Assembly: GCF_002234535.1 (NCBI RefSeq) | Contig: NZ_CP022521.1 | Location: 3,038,001-3,102,000 of the forward strand | Source: Actinoalloteichus hoggarensis | GTDB lineage: Bacteria; Actinomycetota; Actinomycetes; Mycobacteriales; Pseudonocardiaceae | Direction of reading: 5' to 3' | Length of the DNA: 64,000 bases | In this document: positions 25,114-33,369 of the stretch, in pieces | Layout of the letters: each line of letters begins with the position of its first letter | Numbering within the stretch: position 1 is the first letter of the stretch | The notes under the pieces: generated by a model | The model's database searches: none | What the model was told of the DNA's origin: nothing | The model's input: the letters and a program-made list of their open reading frames with translations, nothing else | Position numbers and translations under genes: made by a program

Positions 25114-26475
25114 ATGTCCGACGTCTACACGCTCGTGGCGTTCGGCACCGCGATCCTGTTGTTGGTGCTGATGATCGCCCGGTTCAAGGTCCACCCGGTG
25201 CCGACTCTGTTCGTCATCGTCACCGCGCTCGGCCTTGCGCTGGGCATGGGCGGCCTCGGTACCATCGAGATCATCACCGAGGGCTTCGGCTCGACGTTGG
25301 CCAGCGTCGGACTGCTGGTGATCTTCGGCTGCGTGCTCGGCAAGATGCTCGAGCTCGGCGGCGCCGCGCTGCGCATCACCGAGGAGGCCGAACGGCTGCT
25401 TCCCGGCAAGAAGCTGCCGTGGGGCATCGCGCTGGCCTCGATGGTCATCGGAATTCCGTTGATCGCCGACACCGTGGTACTCATGCTCATCCCGATCGTG
25501 TCGGTGATGGCGCACCGGACCGGCATCTCGATGATGAAGCTCGGTCCGATCCTCTACCTCGGCGCCTACGTCTTCACCTCCACGATGCCGCCCGGCCCCG
25601 GCCCGCTCGCCGCGACGTCGCTGCTCGGCGTCGAGATCGGCCAGGCGCTGCTGTGGGGCTTCGTCGTCGGCTTCCCCGGCATCCTCGTCGCCACCTTCTA
25701 CCTGCTGCGCACGAAGACCCACGTGGACCCCAAGCCCGAGTACATCGCCGACCTGGGACTCGGCTCCTCGGGCGCGGGCGGCACCGGCGACGGCGTCGAC
25801 ACCAGGCCGAAGACCAGCCTGACGCTGTCGCTGATCCCCGTCCTGTTCCCGATCAGCGTCATCATCCTGGCGTCGTTCCTGGTGCCGGTGCTGGGCGAGG
25901 AGTCGACCGGCGGACAGGTGCTCGGCTTCCTCGGCGAGCCCGTCGTCGCGCTGTTCCTGGGCTGTGTCTCCGCGCTCCCGCTGTTCGGGCGTCGCTGGCA
26001 TCGCAAGGAGGTGCTCTCCGACGTCTTCGAGCAGGGCCTCAAGCTCGCGGCCATGCCGATCGCGGTCACCGGCATCGGCGGGGCGCTGGCTCAGATCATC
26101 CGGGCCACCGGCGTCGCGGAGAGCGTCGCGGGCGGCATCGAGACGGTGGGCATCTCGCCGATCTTCGTGCCGTTCCTCGTCGCGGCGGCGGTCTGCACGA
26201 TCACCGGATCGAACATTCTCGGCGTCATGACGGCGGCGGCCATCATGCAGCCGTTGATCGAGACCCTCGGCCTCTCGCCCCTGGCGGTCTACCTGGCCTG
26301 CGCCACCGGCGCTCAGATCATGAAGCACGCCAACTCCTCCGGTTTCTGGGTCACCACCACGTTGTCGAACATGACCGTGGGCCAGGGGATCAAGTCGATC
26401 GGCGTCGCCTCGGTGCTCTCGGGGATCACCGGGTTCATCGTGCTGAACGTCCTGCTGGCTCTGGGAGCGGTCTGA
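25114..26475 (+). CDS. GntP-family gluconate/sugar-acid:H+ symporter
   Basis: A 453-residue integral membrane protein with about 12 hydrophobic segments. Family features are GMGGLGTIEIITEGFGSTLASVG, FGCVLGKMLELGGAALRI, IPLIADTVVLMLIPIV, TSTMPPGPGPLAATSLLGVE and the C-terminal GAQIMKHANSSGFWVTTTLSNMTVGQG. The family imports gluconate, idonate and related sugar acids with protons. It lies 213 bp after the DRL dehydrogenase and 40 bp before a DeoR regulator on the same strand, and most likely supplies the substrate of the OtnK/OtnC pathway. Confidence 0.92.
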   Translation: MSDVYTLVAFGTAILLLVLMIARFKVHPVPTLFVIVTALGLALGMGGLGTIEIITEGFGSTLASVGLLVIFGCVLGKMLELGGAALRITEEAERLLPGKKLPWGIALASMVIGIPLIADTVVLMLIPIVSVMAHRTGISMMKLGPILYLGAYVFTSTMPPGPGPLAATSLLGVEIGQALLWGFVVGFPGILVATFYLLRTKTHVDPKPEYIADLGLGSSGAGGTGDGVDTRPKTSLTLSLIPVLFPISVIILASFLVPVLGEESTGGQVLGFLGEPVVALFLGCVSALPLFGRRWHRKEVLSDVFEQGLKLAAMPIAVTGIGGALAQIIRATGVAESVAGGIETVGISPIFVPFLVAAAVCTITGSNILGVMTAAAIMQPLIETLGLSPLAVYLACATGAQIMKHANSSGFWVTTTLSNMTVGQGIKSIGVASVLSGITGFIVLNVLLALGAV

Positions 26476-26515
26476 TGATCCCTGTACCGTCAGGCACGCG
26501 AGGGAGGTCTCGATC

Positions 26516-27310
26516 ATGGCCGAGGAGACGCCGTTGATCCCGGATCAACGACGTGAACTGCTGCTCAAACACCTACGAGGTCAGATGGTGCTGAGCGTGC
26601 ACCAGCTCACCGAGATCCTCGGGGTGTCGCACATGACGGTGCGTCGCGACATCGCCGCGCTGGAACGGGAGGGTCGTGCCTTCTCCGTTCCCGGCGGCGT
26701 GCGGATCGCCAGTCAGGTCCGGCAGGAGCCGAGCTTCATCGACAAGTCCATGACCGAACGACCGCAGAAGCTCGCGATGGCCGGCGAGGCGGCGCGGTTG
26801 CTGCGGGACGACGCCACCGTGTATCTGGACGCGGGGACGACCATGCTGGCGATGGTGCCGCACGTTCTGGAGCACACGGGCATGACGGTGGTGACCAACG
26901 ACTTCTCCGTGGTCGACGCGCTGGTGGGCCGCCCCGAGGTCGAACTGATCCACGTCGGCGGTCGGATCGAGCATGCCAACCGCTCCAGCGTCGGACGGCT
27001 GGCGGCCGGGACGCTGGAGCAGCTCTCGCTGGACCTGGCGTTCGTCTCGACGAGCTCGTGGGATCTCCAGCGGGGTGTCACCACGCCCTCGTCGGCGAAG
27101 GTGGAGGTCAAGCGTGCGGCGATGGCGTCGGCCTCCGGCTCGGTGCTCGTGGCGGGCAGCCCGAAGTACGGCACCTACGGGATGTATCGCATCGCGGGCC
27201 TGCGGGACTTCGACGCGATCATCACCGACGACGGCCTGGCCGAGGCCGCGGCCGCGGGCATCCGGGACCTCGGCATCGAACTGGCGCTGACGGCGCCGAG
27301 CGGTGACTGA
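26516..27310 (+). CDS. DeoR/GlpR-family transcriptional regulator
   Basis: A 264-residue regulator. The N-terminal DeoR winged helix is clear: RRELLLKHLRGQMVLSVHQL, then TEILGVSHMTVRRDIAALEREG and wing VPGGVRI. The C-terminal sugar-phosphate sensor domain has DDATVYLDAGTTMLAMVPHV and TVVTNDFSVVDAL and SSAKVEVKRAAMASA. AGGGAGG is 8 bases before the ATG. It is the last gene of the DRL-GntP-DeoR operon and is the obvious regulator of both arms of the sugar-acid locus, probably responding to a phosphorylated intermediate from OtnK. Confidence 0.92.
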   Translation: MAEETPLIPDQRRELLLKHLRGQMVLSVHQLTEILGVSHMTVRRDIAALEREGRAFSVPGGVRIASQVRQEPSFIDKSMTERPQKLAMAGEAARLLRDDATVYLDAGTTMLAMVPHVLEHTGMTVVTNDFSVVDALVGRPEVELIHVGGRIEHANRSSVGRLAAGTLEQLSLDLAFVSTSSWDLQRGVTTPSSAKVEVKRAAMASASGSVLVAGSPKYGTYGMYRIAGLRDFDAIITDDGLAEAAAAGIRDLGIELALTAPSGD

Positions 27311-27338
27311 CCGTCCGGCACGGGCGACGCCGACGTGC

Positions 27339-28136
27339 TCAGATCCGGGTCGGCCGCGCACGCCGGGGTGAGCCGTGCTCGCGGAGGTCGACCTTCGCCG
27401 AACGGCCGCCGCCCACGACGTCTCGAGCCCGGCTCGGGCCGCCGTTCCTGGCGATGAGGACCGCGGCGTGGGCCGACCAGCCGAGGGTGGAATAGAGGGC
27501 CTCGCCGTCCGGGCTCGCCACGAGCAGGCCGATCGTGGCGCCGCGGGCGGCGGCCTCTCGGCTCAGGGCCGTCATCACGGTCGAAGCCAGTCCCCGTCGT
27601 CGATGCGCAGGGCGGGTCTCGACGGCATGCGCCACGGCGTCGCCACCGGTCAATGCCATGAGTCCTCGGGCGGCCGTCGTCCGCGACGGATGCCGGACGG
27701 TCGCCTCGATCACCGAGCCGGTCAGTGACACCGCGCTCGTGTAAGGCTCGGGGACGGTGTGTTCGTGGCGGGCCCCGTCGAGTCGCGTCGTCATGAACGT
27801 CTCGTTGCCCGCGTCCATCGCCAGTCCTGCGTCGGCGAGGACGGCCGCGACCGCCTCGGGGTGTCGGGTGGGCACGGTAAGCCAGTCTCGGTTCGGTGAG
27901 TAGGCCGTCTCCTCGGCCAGCGCACGGACGGAGTCGAGGTCCTCGTCGGCGTGCAGCGCGATGATCTCGGTGTGCCGGTCCGGCTCGCCGTGCCGGACGT
28001 GCAGTCCGCCGCGTGCCTCGTCGGCGGGCGGCAGATCCCGTGCGATGCCCCACCCGAGCTGCCAGCGGCGGACCAGGCCGGACAGGGCCGGTGTCGGTGC
28101 GTACATGTCGTAGAGACAAGCACGTCGGCCTGACAT
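27339..28136 (-). CDS. GNAT-family N-acetyltransferase (tandem-fold type)
   Basis: A 265-residue protein. The C-terminal half is a GNAT domain: AVAHAVETRPAHRRRGLASTVMTALSREAAARGATIGLLVASPDGEALYSTLGWS, including the Q/RxxGxG/A-type pyrophosphate loop and the final strand. The N-terminal half (LSGLVRRWQLGWGIARDLPPADEARGGLHV) looks like a degenerate second GNAT fold seen in actinobacterial homologues. No good ribosome site is present. ATG 28136 is chosen; ATG 28106 is an alternative. It is convergent with the DeoR gene. Substrate unknown. Confidence 0.75.
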   Translation of the reverse strand: MSGRRACLYDMYAPTPALSGLVRRWQLGWGIARDLPPADEARGGLHVRHGEPDRHTEIIALHADEDLDSVRALAEETAYSPNRDWLTVPTRHPEAVAAVLADAGLAMDAGNETFMTTRLDGARHEHTVPEPYTSAVSLTGSVIEATVRHPSRTTAARGLMALTGGDAVAHAVETRPAHRRRGLASTVMTALSREAAARGATIGLLVASPDGEALYSTLGWSAHAAVLIARNGGPSRARDVVGGGRSAKVDLREHGSPRRARPTRI

Positions 28137-28597
28137 GGCGACGGTGTGCCGTACTGGGCCGACGGCTGCCCGGTCACCGCCATGGCGCTGGAGATCCTCG
28201 GGCGGGCCCCGACATCCAGCGCGCCTGCGGAACTGGCAGGACATCGTGGCCGACCGGCTGATCGCCGACGGACTCGAACACGCTGGAGGGCGCCGAGGCG
28301 ACGGCCCCGGTGCGTCGCGAGGAGGAGCGGCTGCTCGTCGCGGGCCACCACCTCGCCCGGCTGGGCAGGTGTGTCGGTAGCGCCTCGACGAGGCGGCCTA
28401 CGACACGATCGCGGGTCCGTGCGGTCGGCCTGATGCCGCGCCCCGCCGGGCGTCGGAATCGGTCGGCCCGGCGCGCGACGTCGCCGGCGTGCCTGCGGCG
28501 CAACCGGTCTGGTCGGGCGGCCCGATCGACGGTGACCGTCATCGCCTGTGCCGTACCCCTGTGGCCGATGCGGTGCGTGCCGGGGCAGGGGTCGGGC
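28137..28597 (+). other. Possible decayed coding remnant
   Basis: 460 bp without an intact gene. Protein-like fragments appear in shifting plus-strand frames: a DIVADRLIADGLEHA segment near 28246, RREEERLLVAGHHLARLGR near 28310, and RLDEAAYDTIAG near 28382. This pattern suggests an old gene with at least two frameshifts. No family is recognised, and it may be chance in GC-rich DNA. Confidence 0.25.
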
Positions 28598-29062
28598 TCA
28601 GGACGGGCCGGGCCGGGGGTCCAACGCCGAGGTGACGTCGGCGAGCGCGTCGAGCTGCTCGGGGCTCAGCCGGTCGAACAGCATGCGCCGTACTTCGCGG
28701 ACGTGGCCGGGCGCGGCGGCGGCCAAAGCCGCGAAGCCCTGGTCGGTCAGGCTTGCCAGCACGACGCGGCGGTTGCGGCGGTCTCGTCGCCGGGCCACCC
28801 AGCCGCGTGCCTCGAGTCTGCTCACGGCATGCGAGAGCCTGCTGGGGGAGGAGCCGACCTCGGCGGCCAGCTTCGTCATCGACGTGCGTCGCCCGTCGCA
28901 CTCGGAGAGGGCGACCAGGATGTGGTAGTAGGCGTGCGGGATGCCGGCGTCCCGACGGAGCTGCTGATCCAGTGCCTCATGCAGCGTCTGCTGTGCATGG
29001 AGGCAGGAGCGCCAGATCTCCTGCTCGCGTGGGCTCAGCCACGCCACCGCCCCGGTCATCAT
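28598..29062 (-). CDS. MarR-family transcriptional regulator
   Basis: A 154-residue regulator. The central winged HTH is visible as MTKLAAEVGSSPSRLSHAVSRLEARGWV followed by the wing DRRNRRVVLASLTDQG; flanking helices form the dimer interface (LTLHEALDQQLRRDAGIPHAYYHILVAL region and C-terminal MLFDRLSPEQLDALADV). It is divergent from a DODA-type dioxygenase gene, with a perfect 12-bp palindrome in between. It therefore probably represses that gene and itself, released by a phenolic or quinone-like ligand. Confidence 0.9.
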   Translation of the reverse strand: MMTGAVAWLSPREQEIWRSCLHAQQTLHEALDQQLRRDAGIPHAYYHILVALSECDGRRTSMTKLAAEVGSSPSRLSHAVSRLEARGWVARRRDRRNRRVVLASLTDQGFAALAAAAPGHVREVRRMLFDRLSPEQLDALADVTSALDPRPGPS

Positions 29063-29114
29063 CCCAGCTTACAAAGCCTGGTCGAGTCTCATTCGATTCC
29101 CGCCGACATGTTCC

Positions 29115-29132
29115 TTGAAGCTTCAATATAAT
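29115..29132 (+). promoter_or_regulatory. MarR operator palindrome and -10 box of the dioxygenase gene
   Basis: The perfect palindrome TTGAAGCTTCAA (29115-29126) is immediately followed by the consensus -10 hexamer TATAAT (29127-29132). A repressor bound here would block RNA polymerase. Transcription would start near 29139, about 90 nt before the dioxygenase ATG. Confidence 0.65.
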
Positions 29133-29226
29133 CTGTGTCGTGCCCGTTCGCACACGACTCGGCAGGCCGTCCGGGCATCGTCGTCGAGCCGCCGCGGGCA
29201 TCCTCTGCGAGGAAGGACAGACACGC

Positions 29227-30108
29227 ATGAGCTCGATCTTCGACCCGCAGGTGCCCGCAGGCGCCTTCGACGACTTCCTTCTCGACGCGCTGCCCGCCGC
29301 CAGGGCACACCGCCGCTGGACCGAGCAGGACGGACCGCTGCCCGCCCTCTACCTCAGTCACGGGGCGCCGCCGCTCTTCGACGACGGGCCGTGGATGCGG
29401 CAGCTGCTCGCGTGGTCGCTCTCGCTGCCCAAGCCGCGCAGCATCCTGATCGTCAGTGCGCACTGGGAGGAGGCGCCGCTCAGCCTGTCCGCCACGGCCG
29501 CGCGCACCCCGCTCGTCTACGACTTCGGAGGGTTCGCCCGTCGGTACTACGAGATGACCTACCCGACGCCGGACGCGGGCGCGCTGGCGGACCGGGTCGC
29601 CGCCGCGATGTCGGACACGGAGCCGGTGCACCGGCATCGCGGTCGGGGCCTGGACCACGGGGCGTGGGTGCCGCTGAAGGTGATGTACCCGCTGGCCGAC
29701 GTGCCGGTTCTTCAGCTCAGCATCCCCACCCACGACCCGGATCGGCTGCTCGACATCGGGCGGCGACTGCGGGCGCTGCGCGCCGAGGGCGTGCTGGTGG
29801 TCGGCTCCGGCTTCATGACGCACGGCCTGCCCCACCTGACCAGGGAGATCATCACGCAAGGCCTGGTCCCCGGCTGGTCGGCCGACTTCGACGCCTGGGC
29901 CGCCGACGCGCTGGCCAGGGGTGACGTCGAGACCCTGGCCGCCTATCGCTCGGCCGCGCCCGGCATGCCGTTCGCGCACCCGACCGTCGACCACTACATC
30001 CCGCTCTTCGTGACGCTCGGCGCGTCCGACGACCCGGGCAGGCCCGTGACCACCACCATCGACGGCTACATGATGGGGCTCTCCAAGCGGTCCTTCCAAG
30101 TCGCCTGA
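29227..30108 (+). CDS. DODA-type extradiol aromatic ring-opening dioxygenase family protein
   Basis: A 293-residue LigB-fold protein related to YgiD / plant DOPA 4,5-dioxygenase. Metal and active-site histidines are visible in ALYLSHGAPPLFDD, ILIVSAHWEEAP, HRGRGLDHGAWVPLKVMYP and GSGFMTHGL. Members cleave catechols using Fe(II) or Zn. GAGGAAGGA precedes the ATG at 29227. The divergent MarR regulator and intervening palindrome indicate induction by an aromatic or electrophilic compound, suggesting detoxification of catechols or quinones. Confidence 0.88.
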   Translation: MSSIFDPQVPAGAFDDFLLDALPAARAHRRWTEQDGPLPALYLSHGAPPLFDDGPWMRQLLAWSLSLPKPRSILIVSAHWEEAPLSLSATAARTPLVYDFGGFARRYYEMTYPTPDAGALADRVAAAMSDTEPVHRHRGRGLDHGAWVPLKVMYPLADVPVLQLSIPTHDPDRLLDIGRRLRALRAEGVLVVGSGFMTHGLPHLTREIITQGLVPGWSADFDAWAADALARGDVETLAAYRSAAPGMPFAHPTVDHYIPLFVTLGASDDPGRPVTTTIDGYMMGLSKRSFQVA

Positions 30109-30253
30109 TCCCGCCCCCGAACCGGTCCGAACCGGCCCGACACGGACCTCCGTCGGCTTACAGTCGGCTGATGCAGACTGCCGTCGGTCCGTCGCCGGGG
30201 GAGCGGAGCCCCCTCCGCCCGGCCTGTTCCGCGCGTCCGGGCGTCGACCCGTC

Positions 30254-30895
30254 ATGACCGGCGACTCGACACACGGGCCCCCGGCCGTGCCCGGTGGCCG
30301 CGCCGAAGCGATCCTGCGGACCGAGCGGATGGTGCTGCGGCGCCTCACCGAGGCGGACGTCGACCTGCTGGTCGAACTCGACGCCGACCCGGCGGTGATG
30401 CGCTTCCTCACCGGCGGCCGACCCACTCCGCGAGACGTCGTCCGCGGACGGATCCTGCCCGCGATGCTGACGGCGTCCGACCGAGGAGACGTCCTCGGCT
30501 ACTGGGCGGCCTTCACACACACGGCGGACGACTCCCGGATCGACGGCGAGTTCCTCGGCTGGTTCGAGCTGCGGGCGACCGATGTCGTGGGCGAGGCGGA
30601 GCTGGGCTATCGCCTGCGTCGTCGGGCCTGGGGCGTCGGCCATGCCACCGAGGGGGCGGCGGCGCTGATCCGGCTGGGCTTCGAACGCGCCGGACTGCGC
30701 CGCGTCTTCGCCACGACGATGGCGGTCAACCTCGCCTCCCGACGTGTGCTGGCCAAGGCAGGCCTGACCCTGTTCCGGACCTTCCACGAGGACTTCGACG
30801 ATCCGATCGACGGTGCCGAGCACGGTGAGGTCGAATATGCCCTGACCAGGTCGGACTGGGAGCGGTACGGCGGTGCGGGCCACGTCGACCGGTGA
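30254..30895 (+). CDS. GNAT acetyltransferase, RimJ/RimL type
   Basis: A 213-residue Acetyltransf_3-type protein. ILRTERMVLRRLTEADVDLLVELDADPAVMRFLTGG is the typical start; GEAELGYRLRRRAWGVGHATEGAAALIRLGFERAGLRRVFATTMAVNLASRRVLAKAGL holds the acetyl-CoA motif and the NxxSxxVLxKxGF-like signature. Such enzymes acetylate protein N-termini or small amines. The 20-residue N-terminal lead is not conserved, so the true start could be a little downstream. There is no strong ribosome site. Confidence 0.85.
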   Translation: MTGDSTHGPPAVPGGRAEAILRTERMVLRRLTEADVDLLVELDADPAVMRFLTGGRPTPRDVVRGRILPAMLTASDRGDVLGYWAAFTHTADDSRIDGEFLGWFELRATDVVGEAELGYRLRRRAWGVGHATEGAAALIRLGFERAGLRRVFATTMAVNLASRRVLAKAGLTLFRTFHEDFDDPIDGAEHGEVEYALTRSDWERYGGAGHVDR

Positions 30896-31126
30896 CGGCT
30901 CGCCTCATCGGGTCGCAGGGGGACTCCGTGCGGGAGCGCCCAGGCGTCGCCCGCTGCCCGCACCGGGGACCTGGTCCTCGCGGCCGGAGGACTCGCTCGA
31001 GCCTGCACGCGCCCGGCCGCCGAACCGGCTCCGACGGCGACGTGCGGGGGCCGGGTCCGGCGACCGAGGGGACGTCCGCCACCGCACCCCGTCGATCCGG
31101 CGGCGGTGGCGGTGGCGGTCGGGCGA

Positions 31127-31831
31127 CTAGCGGAAGATCACGTCGCTGCACCCGTAGAACGTCTGATCGAAGTGGCCGGCCTGCCAGATCATGTAGACGA
31201 TGTGTCGGCCGGAGCGCCCGGGAGCGTTCACCTCGATGTCCACCGAGACACCGCCGAGTGAGGGCTCACCGCTGGGCGTCCCCTCGCCGGGAGCGACCCG
31301 ACCGGTCTCGCCGGCGAGTTCGAGATCGTCCCATCCGAGTTCGTCGGTCAGCGGATCGAAGCCCTGCCGCGTCACATAGATCCGGTAGTAGTCGGCGCCG
31401 TGCAGCGCCTGATCGTGGACGGTCGCGGTGAAGCTGGTGCCCACCTCGACGGCCCTCCAGGGCCCCGGCTCGTCCAATGCGGCGTAGCGGGTGCCGCCCG
31501 TGCGACCCGCGCTGCACAGCGTCCCATCGGGAATGGCGCCCTGGTGATCGCCGCCGACCCCTTCTCGATAAAGACCGTTCCAGTTCCACATGGCGTTCGT
31601 GTCGGCCTGCCAGGCCTGATAGCACATGGGGTCCTGGGTTGCCATGTCGGGATTCTGGAAATCGTGTCCCCAGCGTTGCCAACAGCCGTAGTTCCGGGAC
31701 GGCGGATCGATCGTCGAGCCGTGTCCGAAGGCGGAGCCCGCCCACAACGTCGACAGGAACAGCACCACGACGCCCGCGACGGCCAGCACCTTCACGGCGG
31801 CGGCTCGGGGCAGCAGAGTATGGGTGGACAT
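31127..31831 (-). CDS. Secreted AA10 lytic polysaccharide monooxygenase
   Basis: A 234-residue copper LPMO. A Sec signal peptide (residues 1-36, ending AGSAFG) leaves His37 as the new N-terminus, the first arm of the copper histidine brace. H144 in ALHGADYYRIYVTRQGF is the second brace His. The C-terminal IWQAGHFDQTFYGCSDVIF is typical of Streptomyces-type AA10 proteins acting on chitin or cellulose by oxidative chain cleavage. No carbohydrate-binding module is attached. Monocistronic and divergent from the quinone oxidoreductase gene. No dre-type site was seen upstream. Confidence 0.92.
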   Translation of the reverse strand: MSTHTLLPRAAAVKVLAVAGVVVLFLSTLWAGSAFGHGSTIDPPSRNYGCWQRWGHDFQNPDMATQDPMCYQAWQADTNAMWNWNGLYREGVGGDHQGAIPDGTLCSAGRTGGTRYAALDEPGPWRAVEVGTSFTATVHDQALHGADYYRIYVTRQGFDPLTDELGWDDLELAGETGRVAPGEGTPSGEPSLGGVSVDIEVNAPGRSGRHIVYMIWQAGHFDQTFYGCSDVIFR

Positions 31832-32097
31832 GTCATCCCCACATCGTCGGAGGAATTGTCCCCACCCAGCATAGGGTCCTGCCCTCGATTCATGAATGCG
31901 CCGTCCGGAGCAAATCGGCCGATGATCGACCGAGGCTGCATTCGATTCGCGAAGATTATCTCCGCGTCGCAGAATAGGAGATGTGAATGAATGTGTTCGT
32001 CGTCGTCGACGGCGGCCGGCGGATTCGACGCGCGTCCGTCGAACGAGCGCCCACGCGGCCGGCGGCGACTCCTCCCCGGCCGGACCGGGTGGCCTCC
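31832..32097. other. Divergent intergenic region
   Basis: The spacer between the LPMO start and the SoxR-type promoter of the quinone oxidoreductase. It contains AT-richer sequence (31900-31990) likely to hold the LPMO promoter. No protein-like frame was found. Confidence 0.4.
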
Positions 32098-32128
32098 TTG
32101 ACCTCAACTCCTCTTGAGGTCGCAGGAT
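32098..32128 (+). promoter_or_regulatory. SoxR/MerR-type promoter of the quinone oxidoreductase gene
   Basis: -35 TTGACC (32098-32103), a 19-bp spacer and -10-like CAGGAT (32123-32128). The 18-bp element CCTCAACTCCTCTTGAGG (32102-32119) has perfect outer arms CCTCAA and TTGAGG, identical to the arms of the classical SoxR box, and it occupies the same place relative to the -35 as in soxS. Transcription would begin near 32135, about 30 nt before the ATG. Confidence 0.8.
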
Positions 32129-32165
32129 CTCCTGATCGGTGCTCACGACGGACAGGGACTCGGGA

Positions 32166-33131
32166 ATGCGCGCGGTGTGGTTACGGGAATGGGGCGGTCC
32201 GGAGGTCCTCGTGGCGGGTCGGGCGCCCGACCCGACGGCGGGTCCCGGGCAGGTCGTGATCGCGGTGGCCTTCGCAGGCATCACGTTCGTGGAGACGCAG
32301 TTCCGCGCGGGCCGCGGACCGCGCAGGGCCGAGCCCGCCACACTGCCGCTGATTCCCGGCAACGGGGTGAGCGGGGTGGTGACCTCGGTCGGACCGGACG
32401 TCGAGCCCGGGTGGATCGGCAGGCGGGTCGTCGCGAGCGCGGGGGGACAGGGCGGCTACGCCGAGCAGGCGGCCGTCGACGCCGCGGCCCTGTTCGCGGT
32501 GCCCGAGTCGGTGGCGCTGGACGACGCGGTGGCGCTGCTGGCCGACGGCCGCACCGCGAACTGGCTGATCGACGCCGCCCGGCCCCGGCCGGGAGAGCGC
32601 GTGCTCGTCGAGGCGGCGGCGGGCGGCGTCGGCACGCTCCTCGTGCAACTGGCGAGCGCGGCGGGCGCGGGCGTGGTGGCGGCGGCGGGCGGACCGGCCA
32701 AGACCGAGCAGGCCGCCCGGCTCGGCGCGCGGACGGTCGTCGACTACCTGGAGCCCGAGTGGCCGGAACGGGTGCGGGCCGAGGTCGGTGGTGTGGACGT
32801 CGTGTTCGACGGGGTCGGCGGCGACATCGGCCGGGCGGCCTTCACGCTGCTCGGCGAGGGCGGCCGGATGATCAGCCACGGGCTCGCCTCCGGTGAGTGG
32901 GCGGGGATCTCCGAGGAGTCCGCCGTCGCGCGAGGCGTGCGGCTGGTGCGGCCGACCATGACTCCGGCGTCGGTGCGCCGCTTCACCGAACAGGCCCTGG
33001 CTCAGGCCGAAGCCGGAACCCTGCGGCCGATCATCGGACAGCGATTCCCGCTCGCCGAGGCCGCCGCCGCCCACGCGGCGATCGAGGCGCGGGCGACGGT
33101 GGGCAAGACTCTGCTGGAGGTCCGCCGCTGA
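32166..33131 (+). CDS. NADPH:quinone oxidoreductase-like MDR-family enzyme
   Basis: A 321-residue zinc-independent medium-chain dehydrogenase/reductase. MRAVWLREWGGPEVL and GQVVIAVAFAGITFVETQFRAG start the catalytic domain; LVEAAAGGVGTLLVQLASAAGAGVVAAAG is the NADPH-binding Rossmann loop; VDVVFDGVGGDIGRAAFTLLGEGGRMISHG follows. No structural-zinc cysteines are present. It reduces quinones or enones with NADPH. The upstream SoxR-like promoter fits the Streptomyces SoxR regulon, which is known to contain quinone-reductase-like genes. Expression is therefore probably induced by redox-active compounds. Confidence 0.88.
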   Translation: MRAVWLREWGGPEVLVAGRAPDPTAGPGQVVIAVAFAGITFVETQFRAGRGPRRAEPATLPLIPGNGVSGVVTSVGPDVEPGWIGRRVVASAGGQGGYAEQAAVDAAALFAVPESVALDDAVALLADGRTANWLIDAARPRPGERVLVEAAAGGVGTLLVQLASAAGAGVVAAAGGPAKTEQAARLGARTVVDYLEPEWPERVRAEVGGVDVVFDGVGGDIGRAAFTLLGEGGRMISHGLASGEWAGISEESAVARGVRLVRPTMTPASVRRFTEQALAQAEAGTLRPIIGQRFPLAEAAAAHAAIEARATVGKTLLEVRR

Positions 33132-33369
33132 TCCCGTTGCCCGCCCGCCGGCGTCACCCACGGGGCTGCCAAACTCGACGGCCGAGGCCATGATCGACGA
33201 CCGCGCTGACACGCCTGAACGACCACGAGCGTCCTCGGGCACGGGCCGCGCCTCGGTGTGCGCCATCGTGGCGAACCTGGCGGGGTGTCGAGACCGGAGC
33301 CGTCCGATCCGGCGCGCAGGGCATGGCGTGCGGTGATGGTCGCCGGTTGGTCGGCGACCACCACCGCGA

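Noticed and set aside
28174-28542. Minus-strand 122-codon frame between the GNAT and MarR genes
   Set aside because: Arg/Ala/Pro-rich, opposite the plus-strand fragments, no ribosome site or motif.
31832-32165. dre-type DasR site upstream of the LPMO
   Set aside because: No TGGTCTAGACCA-like palindrome was found in this interval.
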